DNA of 64,000 bases, from NCBI RefSeq assembly GCF_963675165.1, contig NC_087377.1, forward strand, positions 10,712,632-10,776,631, in the 5' to 3' direction. This document shows, in pieces, positions 11,249 to 23,533 of this stretch (position 1 is the first letter of the stretch; each line of letters begins with the position of its first letter). Both the position numbers and the translations under genes were made by a program. The notes beneath the pieces are model-generated. The model was not told where the DNA came from. It did no database searches and worked only from the letters and a program-made list of their open reading frames with translations. Source of the stretch: Halichondria panicea (Eukaryota; Porifera; Demospongiae; Suberitida; Halichondriidae).

Positions 11249-12258
11249 CAGTAGAACCTCGAGTATCCGGACACCTGGATAAGTGAATATGCTAGCCTCG
11301 AATCCAGGCCGATTAAAATACGGCCTGGTACCTATTGCATGTGTAATTAATTATAGGCGTGGCCGTCCACACCCATGTACTATCTACTATTATATGAAGC
11401 TTTTTATAGCCTAGCTAGCTAGCTAGCTGTGGCCTTCTCTATGGTGTTGTGTTGAGAAGGCTTGCACACAAAGCCAGAAGAGGCTCTCATCTACCTCTAT
11501 GATGGTTGGATGATCGTGATGTTTTGAACTGGGTTTCTGACAGACTATGGCAAGTCTTTGACTTTGTGCTTCCAACTGCAACCATAGGACCATCGTAGAG
11601 GTAGATGTGAGCCTCTTCTGGTTTCATAATAGTGTGCAAACCTTCTCGACAACACAATAGAGAATATAAGCCACAGCTTCACAGGAGAGAGTTTAAAGGG
11701 TTTCTGACAGATTATGGCAAGTCTTTGACTTTGTGCTTCCAACTGCAACCATAGGACCATCGTAGAGAGCCTCTTCTGGCTTTAGACAAGTGTGTAAGCC
11801 TTCTTGACAACACAATAGAGGGCATAAAGCCACAGGAGACAAGTATTTGTTAAAAATAATACCGAAAGAAACTAGTAAACAAACTAGTTTACGGGATAAT
11901 TTTACAAAGGTTTACTAATGTGAACGAATTCCCCAGATTCTGGGGAACTCAGTTTGCGCATGTGCACTATCACCCATGCAATAGAGACCAGGCCGTATTT
12001 TAATCGGCCTGGTCTCGAGGCCGGATAATCAAATAGATAAACCACGCCTTGATCCACCCACTTTATTGATAAACAGCAGTGCCACATGGTTGTCTGCGCA
12101 TGCGCAGAAGATAAGCAGGCATGTCTCCATGGTAACAGCTGCACCGTGCATGAGGGTTTGAGGGACACGCCCATTTTCTGATCTGATAACAAGAAAACTG
12201 CCAAGCCGGATAATCGAGGTTCCGGATAATGGAGGGCCGGATAATCGAGGTTCTACTG
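11249..12258. mobile_element. Pogo/Tigger-like nonautonomous element
   Basis: The ends CAGTAGAACCTCGAGTATCC and GGATAATCGAGGTTCTACTG are inverse and flanked by TA, as in pogo-type Tc1/mariner elements. A 5' part of the family recurs at 46186-46375. The interior holds a nested duplicated and inverted block (11430-11850) with GACTTTGTGCTTCCAACTGC twice. There is no transposase frame. Confidence 0.75.
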
Positions 12259-12449
12259 TAGTTTATTATGTACTGGGTGTAGAAATTCTAGAATGTTCGA
12301 GATGGCTCTTCTGACAGTATAAAACTATAGCCCAGGATGGGAGAACGACATTTGCCTAGGCCCCCGGGGTAAGTGGTGGTGGTGAGGCAGCTAGCTAGCC
12401 AGACTAGAAGATCTCCAGCTTTTAATAATTTATGATTAAATTTTTGACA

Positions 12450-15400
12450 ATGGTGCCGGTGAGACATGCTCAAGTAGTATTTCCTATGGCATTGCTTCTG
12501 ACATTTGGCCTGTGTCAAGAACGTAAGTCATGTGTATATAGGAGGTAAAGGAATCTTTATTAAGATCTTTGTCTTGATTAAACCAGAGACCAAGACTTAA
12601 CTACTTGAAGATGACTGTAATCTGATTTTAATGTGTGTATAGGCCTACTGGGTTTTAATGCGTAGTTTAATAATCATACTGTATTTGCGTACTGTATCAT
12701 ACTGTATCATATTTATTTGGTGTAAGGCGACCCTCCAGTTATGCAGCACCCTCGATCTTGGGCAATTTTCTGACCTATAAATCTACGTTGACAAAACTTT
12801 TTGTGTCGCATTCTAAATGAAGGTTACCCACCCCACGTACCTAGCCTTGATTCCAGGCCACTTGAAACAACGAACTATACTTAAATTGATTGTGGGTACA
12901 CCCTAGTAGTTTAAATTACGTATTGGTCAAATTTGTCCTACTTGACTATGGTTACACTAATACACTGTAGTCAGGATTGTTAGAGATGTATCGAGCTGTC
13001 ACTTTTTTGATGATCCAAGTGGCTTAAAGAGGCATTTCATCCACACACTCGATGGATTCACATGCGATGTGATAGGAACTGACGACGACTGTGTGGAGGA
13101 ACTCAGACGTAGAGGAGTGGTTACTGGTGATTGTGGACTTCCCACATCAAGGTATTCAACGTGTTCAGTGAATCGTACTCTAATAGCGAATGAGTGCTGT
13201 CATCAAGGACAGCATCAAAACTGTTCAAATGGTAAGTAATTACCGTTGCGAGTGCTCTACGGATATTATTGCCCAAGCGGAAGTTCGAGAAGCTCATGTA
13301 GCTCTTCGCCTCGAGCTACATGATGCTTCGAGAACTTACGCATGCCACGTACGAATATTTAGAATACAAAATATTTAATTGGGTAATTCCATTATATACG
13401 GTATGTAACATCGGAAGTAGATACCGTATCACTAGAATATTTTGCGAGTGAAAAACCTTTGTAAGTGAGCAAAAAGTTGACCCTTTGCGATTTAACTATT
13501 GCAAGGATCGTGTGTATTGGTAATAATTTGGGTTTTGCAATTTTATTGTTGCAAATTGATCAAAGTTTTGCATAATATTTAAGGTTACGGTATACAGTTC
13601 CCACCCACGCTCAAATTTGCGTGGGTGTTCAATGCAGTTCACTAGTAAAATGGCTCTCATTCTGGCAATGGTCACTTGTCGTCAATTCTAAGCATCAGGA
13701 AACCCCTCCTTACCGTATAGTCTGCTGTTTCTTATTATACGAATAAAGGGGCAGGGCGACTCGAAGAGTTTTTCCCAAGAGAGTAAGTTGAAACAAAGTT
13801 ACGGCCATTTCTAGCTGTTTTTGTAGGCTAATATGGCGACTGTAGAGTAGTAACAAGGATATATTTTTTGCTGTAAGGTCTCTATGAACAAGATCTCTTC
13901 GACTCGCCCTCCAGTAAGTCTTTAGGCATCGAATACTGGTCAGAAAGACAACCTGGAAGCTATGCAGTCAACAAAACTTGATACCAAAATTTTCAGTTTT
14001 TTCCAGCTGACCTCACAGACCACTTCATTGGATTACAAGACATAGATACTTTTAGCTACAATAATAGCTAGCATTGTTTCATGCTCTCTTTTCATTGATA
14101 ATCATTGCAAGTTACAAAAACAATGTAGTGATGAGAAATAAAGAAAATAAATATCTTATGAATTATTCATGAGCAATTAGTACACATGTACCTTACAATT
14201 GAAACAAACAATTGTGACATAACCTCAAAGAGACCCTGTGCCACTAAACTCATAAACTCTGGATTTCTCCAAGAAACCTGCTCTCCTTTAATTGATGGTA
14301 TCACCTATAAATGCTTAATTAGCACCGACTACATTTATCTTGTCTGCTAGGGTATTCGCGAAACAATCTCTAACTCCTGCACTCCAAGTAAGTAAAATAT
14401 TTAATTGGGTAGTTCCAACAAAAAATTACCCGTTATATTACGGTATGTAACATCAGAAGTAGATACCGTATCACTAGAATATTTTGCGAGTGAAAAACCA
14501 AGTGAGCAAAAAAGTTGACCCTTTGCGATTTAACTATTGCAAGGATCGTGTGTATTGGTAATAATTTGGGTTTTGCAATTTTATTGTTGCGAATTGATCA
14601 AAGTTTTGCATAATATTTAACGGTAGTAGACTGTGCAGGTTTACATGACCATTTATGGTTTGGAATGTGGGGCTACAATCAGAAATTCTACTGGATGTGC
14701 TTACGCAATGCTAACCACACTGTTTTTACTGCGGTTTTAGAACCACTTGAGATGCACACATCTAGTAAATAACCACTTCTATTATAATGCCCTTGTTACT
14801 CGTATTTATCTACTTTTGGTAATATCCTCTAGTGATGCATTAATTGTTCTTGTCTGTTTATGTAGATACGGCGTGTCCTCCATTGGCTGACACGGTAGCA
14901 ATTACTACATATGATTCTACTCCATATGCTACTGGCACATACCCACCTGGAACTGTGGCTACCATCTCCTGTCTACAACACCCGGGCCAGAACTCTAGTA
15001 CTTGTAGCAATCGTACCTTCCACCCACTACCTTCATGTGAAAGTAAGTAAGCATAGCAAGAGTGAGAACAAGCGTGTGACTTATATATATATATATATAT
15101 ACCATGGTCCTAATTAGGTCTGGGCCCGTTATAATTATACTAGCGTAAAATGTCTGTACATTGCAACCTGCTATACTGTAATTGACTTCTAGCATGTGAA
15201 AATAGTCCACCATGTGGCACTGTAGGTCCGACATGCGTGCACGAATCACTACAAGTTCGGTGCATTGATATCTACAAGTTTCATTTCTGGTCGCGCCGAT
15301 AACGCTCAGGGTCAATACTGTCATTGAATTTGTAGTGATTCGTGCACGCATGTCGAACCTCCTCTGTTGTGTATAGTGGTTGATGGTGTGACAGATGCTC

Positions 15401-18400
15401 AACTGAGCTTGTTAATCTAGAGTGACACAAGGTGTCATGGGGCGAGCGTAAGCACTTCCTTCATGTGATGATCAGTCAGGTCTATTTATTATTATGCCTC
15501 GAGGCGTAGCCGCACGAGGGATACGGTAAAGCTGACTGTGTATGTGTGTGTGTCTGTTTCAGTTGTAACTGCTCGACGGTTGCAAAACTAGCAGCTTCTA
15601 GACTTCTAGCCACGTTCTCTTGGATTTGATTCGTAGATTAGCAAACTGTTAGCCTTGCGATAAAGCGCTAGCTTTTTGTTAGATACAAGAGTCAGAAAGA
15701 TCTGTTAAGCAGCTAGCTATAGTCCTGGATGTAATGCGCATGCATGCTCATCCCACATGTTAAAATCATGTGAATTAAATTAGGTTTTCCACAACTCAAG
15801 GTTGAACGAACTTACTTATTTTTCTTGGGGTCCTGGTATACCAGTAAACCACAATGATATACCATTATAAAATGATAACAATTATAGATACATGTACACA
15901 AGTCTTTTCTCTGCTTGTTTAGATATACTGTACTATCTGTGCTTTAATATTTGCAAGGTTTATTATCACAAGTTTTTACTCAGGCGTGCCTGTGGCCTCA
16001 AGAGTGTGTGCCTGTACATGTGGCCATGTCGTAAGTGTAGCTAGCCAGTTGTGGCCTCAAGAGTTTGTGTCTTGTCTGATTAGTGTAGCCCATGCGCATT
16101 AATTCACGTAAAAGTTGGTAAAGGGTCATGAGTACAAAAAACAAATATCGTGTCGGTCCATCACAACGGTGCACTTCGCTCGCCCCAATTAGTAGTGTAA
16201 TAGCTCAGTTATAGCCTTTACTTTACACAGCTCCGATTGTCATCAAGTTCCAACAGAACGAGTATGAAGTAACGGAGGGAAGTAATGCACAAGTGTGTCT
16301 GGTTATCACGAATGGCACTGACTTGTCATCAACTGGGATCACTATTGACGTGTGTCTGAACTCTACTAGTACGTTGTAGCATAATAAATTATTATCAACA
16401 TAATTACCATAATATTTTATCACAATAATTGGTAATTATGTTCCAATTGGAAAATGTGCTTTTAAATTATACATGTGTAGCATTGCTGCAGTGTCTTATA
16501 CCGTATAGCGGGTAATTTTCGGGGGACAAAATATTCGTGGTTCAGCAATATTGAGACATTTCGTGGGTAATATTTTCGTGGTTGCTGTTTGCACTTGCAG
16601 GTAAAGTAGGCAAGGGTCGCTTCATTCGTGGGTAAAATATTCGTGGTCAGACCTCCAACCACGAATACCACGAATATTTTGCCCCAAGAAAATTACACGC
16701 TATACGGTATATAGACTGATGGTGAATCTAATTATGTAGGAAATGTTTCAGAATGCTTTCAAGTGCATTTCCCTGAGGGTTCTACTGTCGATAAACACCA
16801 ATGCACTAACTTTTCGACTACTTCTCTGAATGCCGGTCGATACATATTGATAGCGGAACTATTAACTCTGCCTAAGAATTCGCCATCTGTTATCACGACT
16901 GACTCTGCAACATTAATCATTCTCAAAAGTTAGTTAAGCTGTATGACCATTGTGCTTTATAATATTATTTGCTCGTCCATATCACAGGCTTCAATTGGGC
17001 TGCTGTTGCTGTTCCTGTTGTTGTTTTTGTTGTTTTTGTTGTTTTTGTTGTTTTTGCTGCTGTTGTTGTTGTTGTTGTTGTTGTTGTTATTGTTTTTGTT
17101 ATTGTTGATAGATGTGCTGGTGCTGGTGCTGGTGCTGGTGCTGGTGCTGGTGCTGGTGCTGGTGGTGTAGCAGCTGGGGAAGATGCTGTTAACCCCCCTG
17201 AACGCGAGGAAGATGCCGCTAACCCCCCTGTACATGAGGAAGATGCTGTTAACCCCCCTGAACGCGTGGAGATTAATGTACCTGATGCTCAAGATGAAAG
17301 GGAAGTACCTCTGGGTGAAGCTGAGACTATACCATATTCTCGTTCAGTGCAAGAAAGAGGTGCATCACTCTATACTTGTTCTATACATGTATACACAAAA
17401 ATATAAAATAAATACATTCACTATTATAGAAATCTACCATAGTTGATTTTTATTGACCTTGAGCCCCATCCATTTACGCGACTATTCGGGTTGGTGTAAA
17501 ACAGGCCATTCTAATCCAGATTAGATCATGTTTGCCATAAATACTGCAATCTGATTGGCTAAAGGTAGTGTTCTACCCAACTTAGAAAATCATGTACTTA
17601 CTTAGACAATCACTTAGACAATCGTGTAGCAAAGTTACATTTAAATCTGATTGACTCTAAAATGCTTAGACACTGTTTAGGAAGTTTCCACATGATTTAG
17701 AACTAGTAGAACCTTCATTACGTTCGAGATACTACAACCCAGTGGCGGGTCCAGGAAAAATGAAAGGGGGGTTCCAAACTAACGAGCGTGAGTCGTGAAA
17801 AGTCGTGCGCAGCGCGAATTTTTTGGGGTTACGCCCACTTACGGTCACACGGACTAGGGAAAATCCCTTACTCTGCCAGGGGAAGTCCCATAATAGACTT
17901 GTGTAGAGCTAGCTAGCTGCCACAAACAGTCAACTAGCTAGCCTAGGCTAACCTGAACACTCCTTTGGCAGTTGATACATCAAAACAACAGGTACAATCA
18001 TTGAATCAAATTACAATAGCTACAAAAACTGATAAATAGCTAGCTGGTGTCATTAAGCTTCTTCTAAAGTTAGTTCAAAAGGGGGGGTCAAGGGACCCCA
18101 TGGACCCTCCTCTGGATCCGCCACTGCAACCGGCTTCTAAATCCTGTAGAAACTTCAGCCAACCCACCTCCTCTGGAGACAGTGGGTTAACTATGACTGT
18201 AATGCAGAGGTGTCGTAGAGTTAACATAAGCCTGTATTTTTTATCAGATTTATGGTTGTTTTTTCTCTGTGCAAACTATACTGCATGTGGTCAGAACTAT
18301 AATCGGGGTGTACTGGTGTTGTGTCAGAGGAGGTACGTCATCCGTGTGTCAAAAGAAGTTTTTAAACTCACATTTCTTAGGTCAAAGTTCAATTGCGTGT

Positions 18401-20174
18401 TACCTGCCAAACTTAAACATAAGCACTGGGCTATTTTTAGCTGCCAAAAGTTTGATTTGTGCACTGTTTTATCTAGGTTATAGCTACGTATTAGCTTAAT
18501 CAACCATCGTTTCAGCTTCAAATCTTCAGGAGGGAGGCCTGGAGTTGCTATGAGTTGCTATGAGTATTGATCATAGATAGAGTAGAAGGGGATTGGCAAC
18601 GGAAGTGGTTCACGTGATGTTTTACAATGAAGTCTATGTAGAGCTCAGAAACAATCCGTGTTTCGCTTTCTACCCCGGGTAAGTTTACCAGGAAACTTAT
18701 TAAGTCTAATCATAGTCTATGCATGTGTCTCAAAGACCCCTCTAACACTTAAACAAATGCCCCCTGATGGTGAGTATCATTTGGAAGAAGTAGCTAGTCT
18801 AACACAGAGCGATTTTTCATGCTTGTGTTTAGTTTAGCTACTACGATATAGCTAAGGTTGTGTCACTAAGTAGTGTGCTGTGTCCCAAATGGCCGCAAGT
18901 ATTATTTTGATAAAGTTGCATGTTTAGCAGCAGAACTGTTCGTGGACTTTTTACAGACAGCAAAAACAATTCTCATGAATTATTCATGTTTAGACCCCAC
19001 GTTGGAAGTAAGCCTCGATTAAAACCGCGGGGAAACACGGATGGTACTTCGAGGGTACCTTGTTTCCAATCCCTCTCTACTCAATCTATGGTTTGATGTG
19101 CTATTGAACTTTGACCCGGATATAATATGGAATGTGGGTCTTTAAGACACGCGGATGTCGTACCTCCTCTGATGTTGTGTACTGGCGTTGTCTAACTTAA
19201 GCTACCTGTAAACACTTGTATAGTAACTAACTATTAATTTTAGTGGAATCTAAATATTGTTCAATATTTTACATAGGAGATCGACCTCCTGGTTCAGCAA
19301 CTCTCAGGGGGAGCCAGAGTGGTGATGATCAATCTGATTTGCAATGTAAAGACCTTCCAAGTTTTACTATTCAAATGGTATAATACCACTAATTTTAGTA
19401 GATTGTATGTGATCATGGTTAATTTTCTGTCACCCAGAGTTATTATTCATTTGCTGTTAACATTTTTCAGGGTGAAAATGCCGATACTCCCCCTGATATG
19501 TCCCACGGATCTACTCAACTCAGTAACAGTTCTTCCACTAGTTATTTTGCAATGGTCTCGCAGACAATGCGCAACAAGGTAGTGTACATCACGTACTGCA
19601 CTTGCTCTTTGTGTTGTTTTACAAGTCATGTGTGACTATCATCATACCTACAGTCGTACAGTACAAACAACATTGCTGACACTGCAGTTATTGTATTCGT
19701 TTATTTTGTAGGAAAGTGCCAACAACGTTAACTCTATAGGCCTGAAGCTACCTATAGCTAATACGTCCATCACTCTCAATGATACTGATGGTTTTTCCAC
19801 CAGTATACATCTGTTCCAACAGCGGACACAGACTAAGGTAGTGTTTATAATTATATGTTATGATGTTTTACAAGTGTATTACCTGTACAGTATTACAGTA
19901 CAGTACTTGCAATATTGTATGAGTCCGTTTACAGCTCATTCTAATTCACTGACTTTTCGTCCCTATATATTTACATAGCCTCTTTCTCGGTTTGGTACGT
20001 CACTTGTTCTTCGTGAAAGTGTGCCCAATAAAACCTCCCAAAAGTATTTGGCTAAATCACTGGTAAGCTGGTTGTACTGCAATGTGACATTGATGATGTA
20101 GCTAAACTTCAGTATGGTATTGATTCACCTCTATTTCCAATGTATAGGGTTCCTCAATAAAGCCACTAATATAG
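12450..20174 (+). CDS. Sushi/Calx-beta-like single-pass receptor
   Basis: Exons: 12450-12522, 12971-13231, 14639-14764, 14866-15042, 16231-16368, 16740-16928, 16988-17359, 19277-19377, 19471-19578, 19712-19837, 19979-20062, 20148-20174. Phases agree throughout and the total is 1782 nt (593 aa). Order: signal peptide (MVPVRHAQVVFPMALLLTFG), Cys-rich region, one Sushi domain (exon 4, CPPLADTVAIT to PSC), a Calx-beta-like strand region (IVIKFQQNEYEVTEGS), a second beta exon (FPEGSTVDKHQC), then a very hydrophobic helix at about residues 325-361 made almost only of Val and Phe, an Ala-Gly repeat, three NPP-containing acidic repeats and a Ser/Thr-rich tail. AATAAA lies at 20188. Exon 3 is the least certain. 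It is an adhesion or recognition receptor by domain content; the ligand is unknown. Confidence 0.8.
13369..13590. repeat. Intronic MITE-like repeat, copy 1
   Basis: It contains TACCGTATCACTAGAATATT and TTGCGATTTAACTATTGCAA and is near-identical to 14394-14625 in direct orientation within the same intron. Related sequence is at 34733-34955. Confidence 0.75.
13753..13910. repeat. MITE with AGGGCGACWCGAAGAG termini, copy 2
   Basis: A 158-bp element; ends AGGGCGACTCGAAGAG and CTCTTCGACTCGCCCT. It lies in intron 2 of the Sushi/Calx-beta-like receptor. Confidence 0.8.
14394..14625. repeat. Intronic MITE-like repeat, copy 2
   Basis: Direct near-identical duplicate of 13369-13590; it ends 13 bp before the candidate third exon of the receptor. 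Confidence 0.75.
15224..15360. repeat. Hairpin foldback in intron
   Basis: The arms AGGTCCGACATGCGTGCACG and CGTGCACGCATGTCGAACCT flank a loop of about 75 nt. It lies in intron 4 of the receptor, next to a partial GCCTCG-type repeat (15496-15740). Confidence 0.75.
16499..16709. repeat. MITE with TACCGTATAGCGGGTAATTT termini
   Basis: A full palindromic-end copy between two receptor exons (16231-16368 and 16740-16928); its right end lies 30 bp from the next exon. Confidence 0.8.
16999..17163 (+). repeat. Coding microsatellites (GTT/TTT)n and (GGTGCT)n
   Basis: From 16999 to about 17106 the exon is GTT with interspersed TTT or CTG/ATT codons (Val, Phe). From 17115 to 17163 it is about eight GGTGCT units (Gly-Ala). 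Both are in the reading frame of the receptor's membrane exon (16988-17359, 372 nt). Confidence 0.9.
17740..18126. mobile_element. CAG...CTG TIR element, 5-bp TSD
   Basis: It begins CAGTGGCGGGTCCAGGA and ends TCTGGATCCGCCACTG, with CAACC directly on both sides (17735-17739, 18127-18131). It is nonautonomous and lies in the long intron between the membrane and tail exons of the receptor. Confidence 0.85.
18573..19090. repeat. TIR element with GGATTGGMAAC ends
   Basis: The left end ATAGAGTAGAAGGGGATTGG and the right end CCAATCCCTCTCTACTCAAT are inverse. It is nested in a wider inverted pair: 18305-18345 (GGAGGTACGTCATCCG) and 19145-19190. A relative is at 29005-29700. Confidence 0.6.
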
Positions 20175-20289
20175 GCCTGCTTTAATGAATAAACATTGTA
20201 CGAGCACTTTGTAAACTAGCGCTGATCATAAATTCTTAAAATTGTTTGCTAGTCTCTTTTTTGTTGTTGCTGAGTAAAACTAATGACGT
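20175..20289 (+). terminator. 3' end of the Sushi/Calx-beta-like receptor
   Basis: An AATAAA hexamer at 20188-20193, 14 nt after the stop codon, fits a poly(A) signal for the 20148 terminal exon. Confidence 0.55.
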
Positions 20290-20545
20290 CATGTATAACC
20301 AAGAGTTTATGATAGAGAGAGAGTATCGAACGTAGGCATACTGTGTATCAGATGTATGCGGAGAGTAACGTGACTTCCTGTATCTGTCACAAGCTTGGAA
20401 TTTGCACACTGACCAATCCAAGCGTGGGTGATGTAATCTACTTTCTTGATAGATGACATCACCCACACTTGGAATGGTCAGTGTGCAAATTCCAAGCTTG
20501 TGACAGATACAGGAAGTCACGTTACTCTCCGCATACATCTGATAT
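20290..20545. repeat. Palindromic foldback element, copy 2
   Basis: Arms include CTTGGAATTTGCACACTGAC and its inverse, plus AGATGTATGCGGAGAGTAAC and its inverse. It is homologous to 2985-3230. Confidence 0.8.
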
Positions 20546-22346
20546 TATTATAGGGGCAGCCATAACTTACCAGTATACGGAATAACGTACATACGTGGTC
20601 GCATTTCGTGCAGTCACCGGTATATTAAAGTGACCGTACTTCAGAGAGTCTAGAGAGTAGAATCCACAAACGTGGGAGTATATAGTTGTACTTAAACGTA
20701 TCTTAAGATTGAAATTGTGCTGATACCATTGTGTACGTGAATGAATATCTACAACATTATCTAACCAAAAGAGCACTAAAAACTAGCAATTTTGAGCACT
20801 GCGGAGCTAGGATGTTTAGATGTAATTATGTAAACAACTTAGAACCTTACATAAGATAACCTAACTATGCGACAAAATCCCAGACCTTAGCCGGAAACCG
20901 TTAGTCTTCTCTCTCTATATATCCGATTACCCACTATGACAATTGTTTACTAATCACCACAACCCACTACCTTATGTTGCCATGGAAACATGTTTAGATA
21001 TGTTGTAGCTTATTCATTCACCTACACAGTGCATGGTAGCAGCACAAAATGTTCCTATCATACATTACATTAATTTGTGGTATTCTACTCTCTAGACAGG
21101 ATGGACTGTATCGTATTACTAAAATATTTTGCAAGTGAAAAAACTTAATAATATTATGTCATCAACTGCAAATAGCCTTCATAGTATAGGCCAACTCTGT
21201 AGTAATGCATCCATATAGCTATAGCATGCAATAATAAAAAACATTATTCGGCAGTAACTGTTATTAATCTACGTATTAATTTTTTCTTCCATATATATGA
21301 ATGCAGGGTTCCTCAGATGAATCCATGCAGCTAACTGCTTAGCTACCTGTGGTATCCTTACAACATGGAACTAACATTAAGATAAAGACTGTGATTCCGT
21401 AAATACTGTACTGTAAACCTGTGATTCCGTAAATACTGTGCTGTGTTAGTTCATATTTAGTCATTTCTGTACTATTGTTCTAGATATACCCGCTGTTACA
21501 GTACAGTATCCATCATAACGACTATTAATACCGCAGTAGTACGAAAATCTATATACAATAAATTATTAATTAACGTTCTAGAAATTTGAAATTTCGTATT
21601 TTACGGCATTTATATACATTTACAACTCAGCATACAGAAATTTCTGCGAATAAATGAGTAAACGCAGAAATAATTATTATCTGCAGTTGAAAGTTTAATT
21701 CGCAGAAAATATTATCCGCAGAAGGTCTTTTTGCAGAATTTTTGATTTTCAGATGATGCTCTACAGTACGTACAAAAAAATACGGAAATTTCCACCATAC
21801 GATTGTTAATTTACCAGCACTTGAAGGTGCTGTAATCTGATTGTAACATAATTAATGTATATATGCAAATGCGTAAGTTTAAAATTGAGTATATACTCAT
21901 ACTCGAAATAATTATATGACACTTTTTGTGAAAAAAATTATGCGACACGACTATTTTCTGACCTCTAACCAACAATTTTATGTCACGTCCTAAATGGAGG
22001 TCACGATTAAATATAGCCACCTGCATGGCCTCGATTCCAAGGTCACTTGACATAACAATTAAGCGGTCTGGAATATTAATCGCTCTAAACATGCGACGCA
22101 AGCTTTAAACGACCCCTGCTTATATATAAAAGTGTCACTTAAAATTGAATAAGACGGTATGTGATATATTGCTCAGTTTTCGTTTGCGATCAGCTGAAAA
22201 CTTGCAATTCACAATAGAAAGAGAACCCGATATAATTATGAGTAATCTATTGATACCTTTAAAAATGTACATTTCACAATTAGGAGTCTGCACAGTAATT
22301 AAAACTATAAGTTTGGGATGTAGTAGGGACTGCTGGTTCTGAATCA
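20546..22346. other. Mostly repeat-derived intergenic DNA
   Basis: It holds MITE fragments (near 20570-20660 and 21108) and a diverged palindromic MITE at about 21811-22100. The only gene-like piece is the alternative terminal exon at 21307. Confidence 0.45.
21307..21342 (+). CDS. Possible alternative last exon of the 12450-20174 receptor
   Basis: After the acceptor ATGCAG the sequence reads GSSDESMQLTA and stop, in the same phase 0 and with the same first residues (GSS) as the 20148-20174 exon (GSSIKPLI, stop). It lies 1.1 kb downstream of the first poly(A) signal, so use would require read-through or alternative polyadenylation. It could instead be a decayed duplicate. Confidence 0.4.
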   Translation, partial: GSSDESMQLTA

Positions 22347-23350
22347 TCAATGAGCAATGAGGGACGAGTGTCCACCTGAAGGTTCAGCAGCTGCAATGAA
22401 GAGATAAAATGATTAAATTTCTTACTACTGTACAGCAGGTGATTTTGTAGCCAGCAATTTTCTTATAATTATCTCTAAAAAGTACATAAATAGACGTTAA
22501 AACTAATTTAAGCGGCCTGTAATTGAGGATTGTAGAATAATCTCCAATTAGATGCAACACCAGGACTTCATCAACCCCTCCCTCCCAAAAAACGACCTTT
22601 GGCTTCGTAATTATTTTACCTTAATATAATTATGGTACATGAGGTGCAAAATTTTGTATTTTTCGAGGGCAGACAGTACAAAAATTAAAACTGGGATAAA
22701 CTCCCACGCACTGGTATTTCACATGCAAAGCTATTGGTGGGTACGGTTTCCTGGTATTATTAGAGGACTCTGGAGCAAAATATAGCACCTGCGAACATTT
22801 TCCACTTTACGTACCTCTTGACTTCTATAACACTTTTGAGTGAAAAAACATGGCGAGAAGCAGCACAGCTTGCACCACTCGTAATTTTCGCGTTAACTGC
22901 TCTGCCCTCGAAAATGTTTCACAAATTAGAACTGGGGTAAACTCCCACGCACTGATATTTCACATGCAAAGTTATTGGATTGAAACGCGAATATTAGAAC
23001 CCACGAACATTACTTTTCTGGCCAAATAGCGAACATTTCCCGTTTCCCGCTATATATACAGTATATGAAAAGGCACTTACCTAGAGAGGTCCCGATGGTG
23101 TTCAAATTAATTTGGGTCGGTGGACTTATGTTGATATTGGTAGATCAATGTAGTCAGGGGGATGAGGAAGACACCACAGTATGCAGCTAGCCCTAGATTA
23201 TGGGGGTCAAACATCTGGGGGTATGTCAGTCTGTCTGCAAGAGCTCTAATCCAGGGTGTGCCTCTATCAAGCCACCGGTACTTATAAGCTGCAATGAACC
23301 AATAAATAACAAGACATGTACGTTATAAATGGCTGTAAGCTGCAATCAAA

Positions 23351-23533
23351 TACCGTATAGCGTGTATATTTCAAGGGTATATATACATGTTTGCGGTTTT
23401 TGCTGATCAAGCACCCCGAACATTATACCCACAAATTTAATATCGCATGCATGCATGCTGCAAAAAGGCTGCTATTCCGCAAAAATTAAATCCGCGAAAG
23501 TTTATACCCTCGAAATATACCCACTATACGGTA
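23351..23533. repeat. MITE, ATATTTCGAGGG subfamily
   Basis: The ends TACCGTATAGCGTGTATATT and CGAAATATACCCACTATACG are inverse. Related to 39177-39511. Confidence 0.7.

Noticed and set aside
14995-15402. 135-codon minus-strand frame
   Set aside because: Antisense of the Sushi exon and of a hairpin repeat; no domain.
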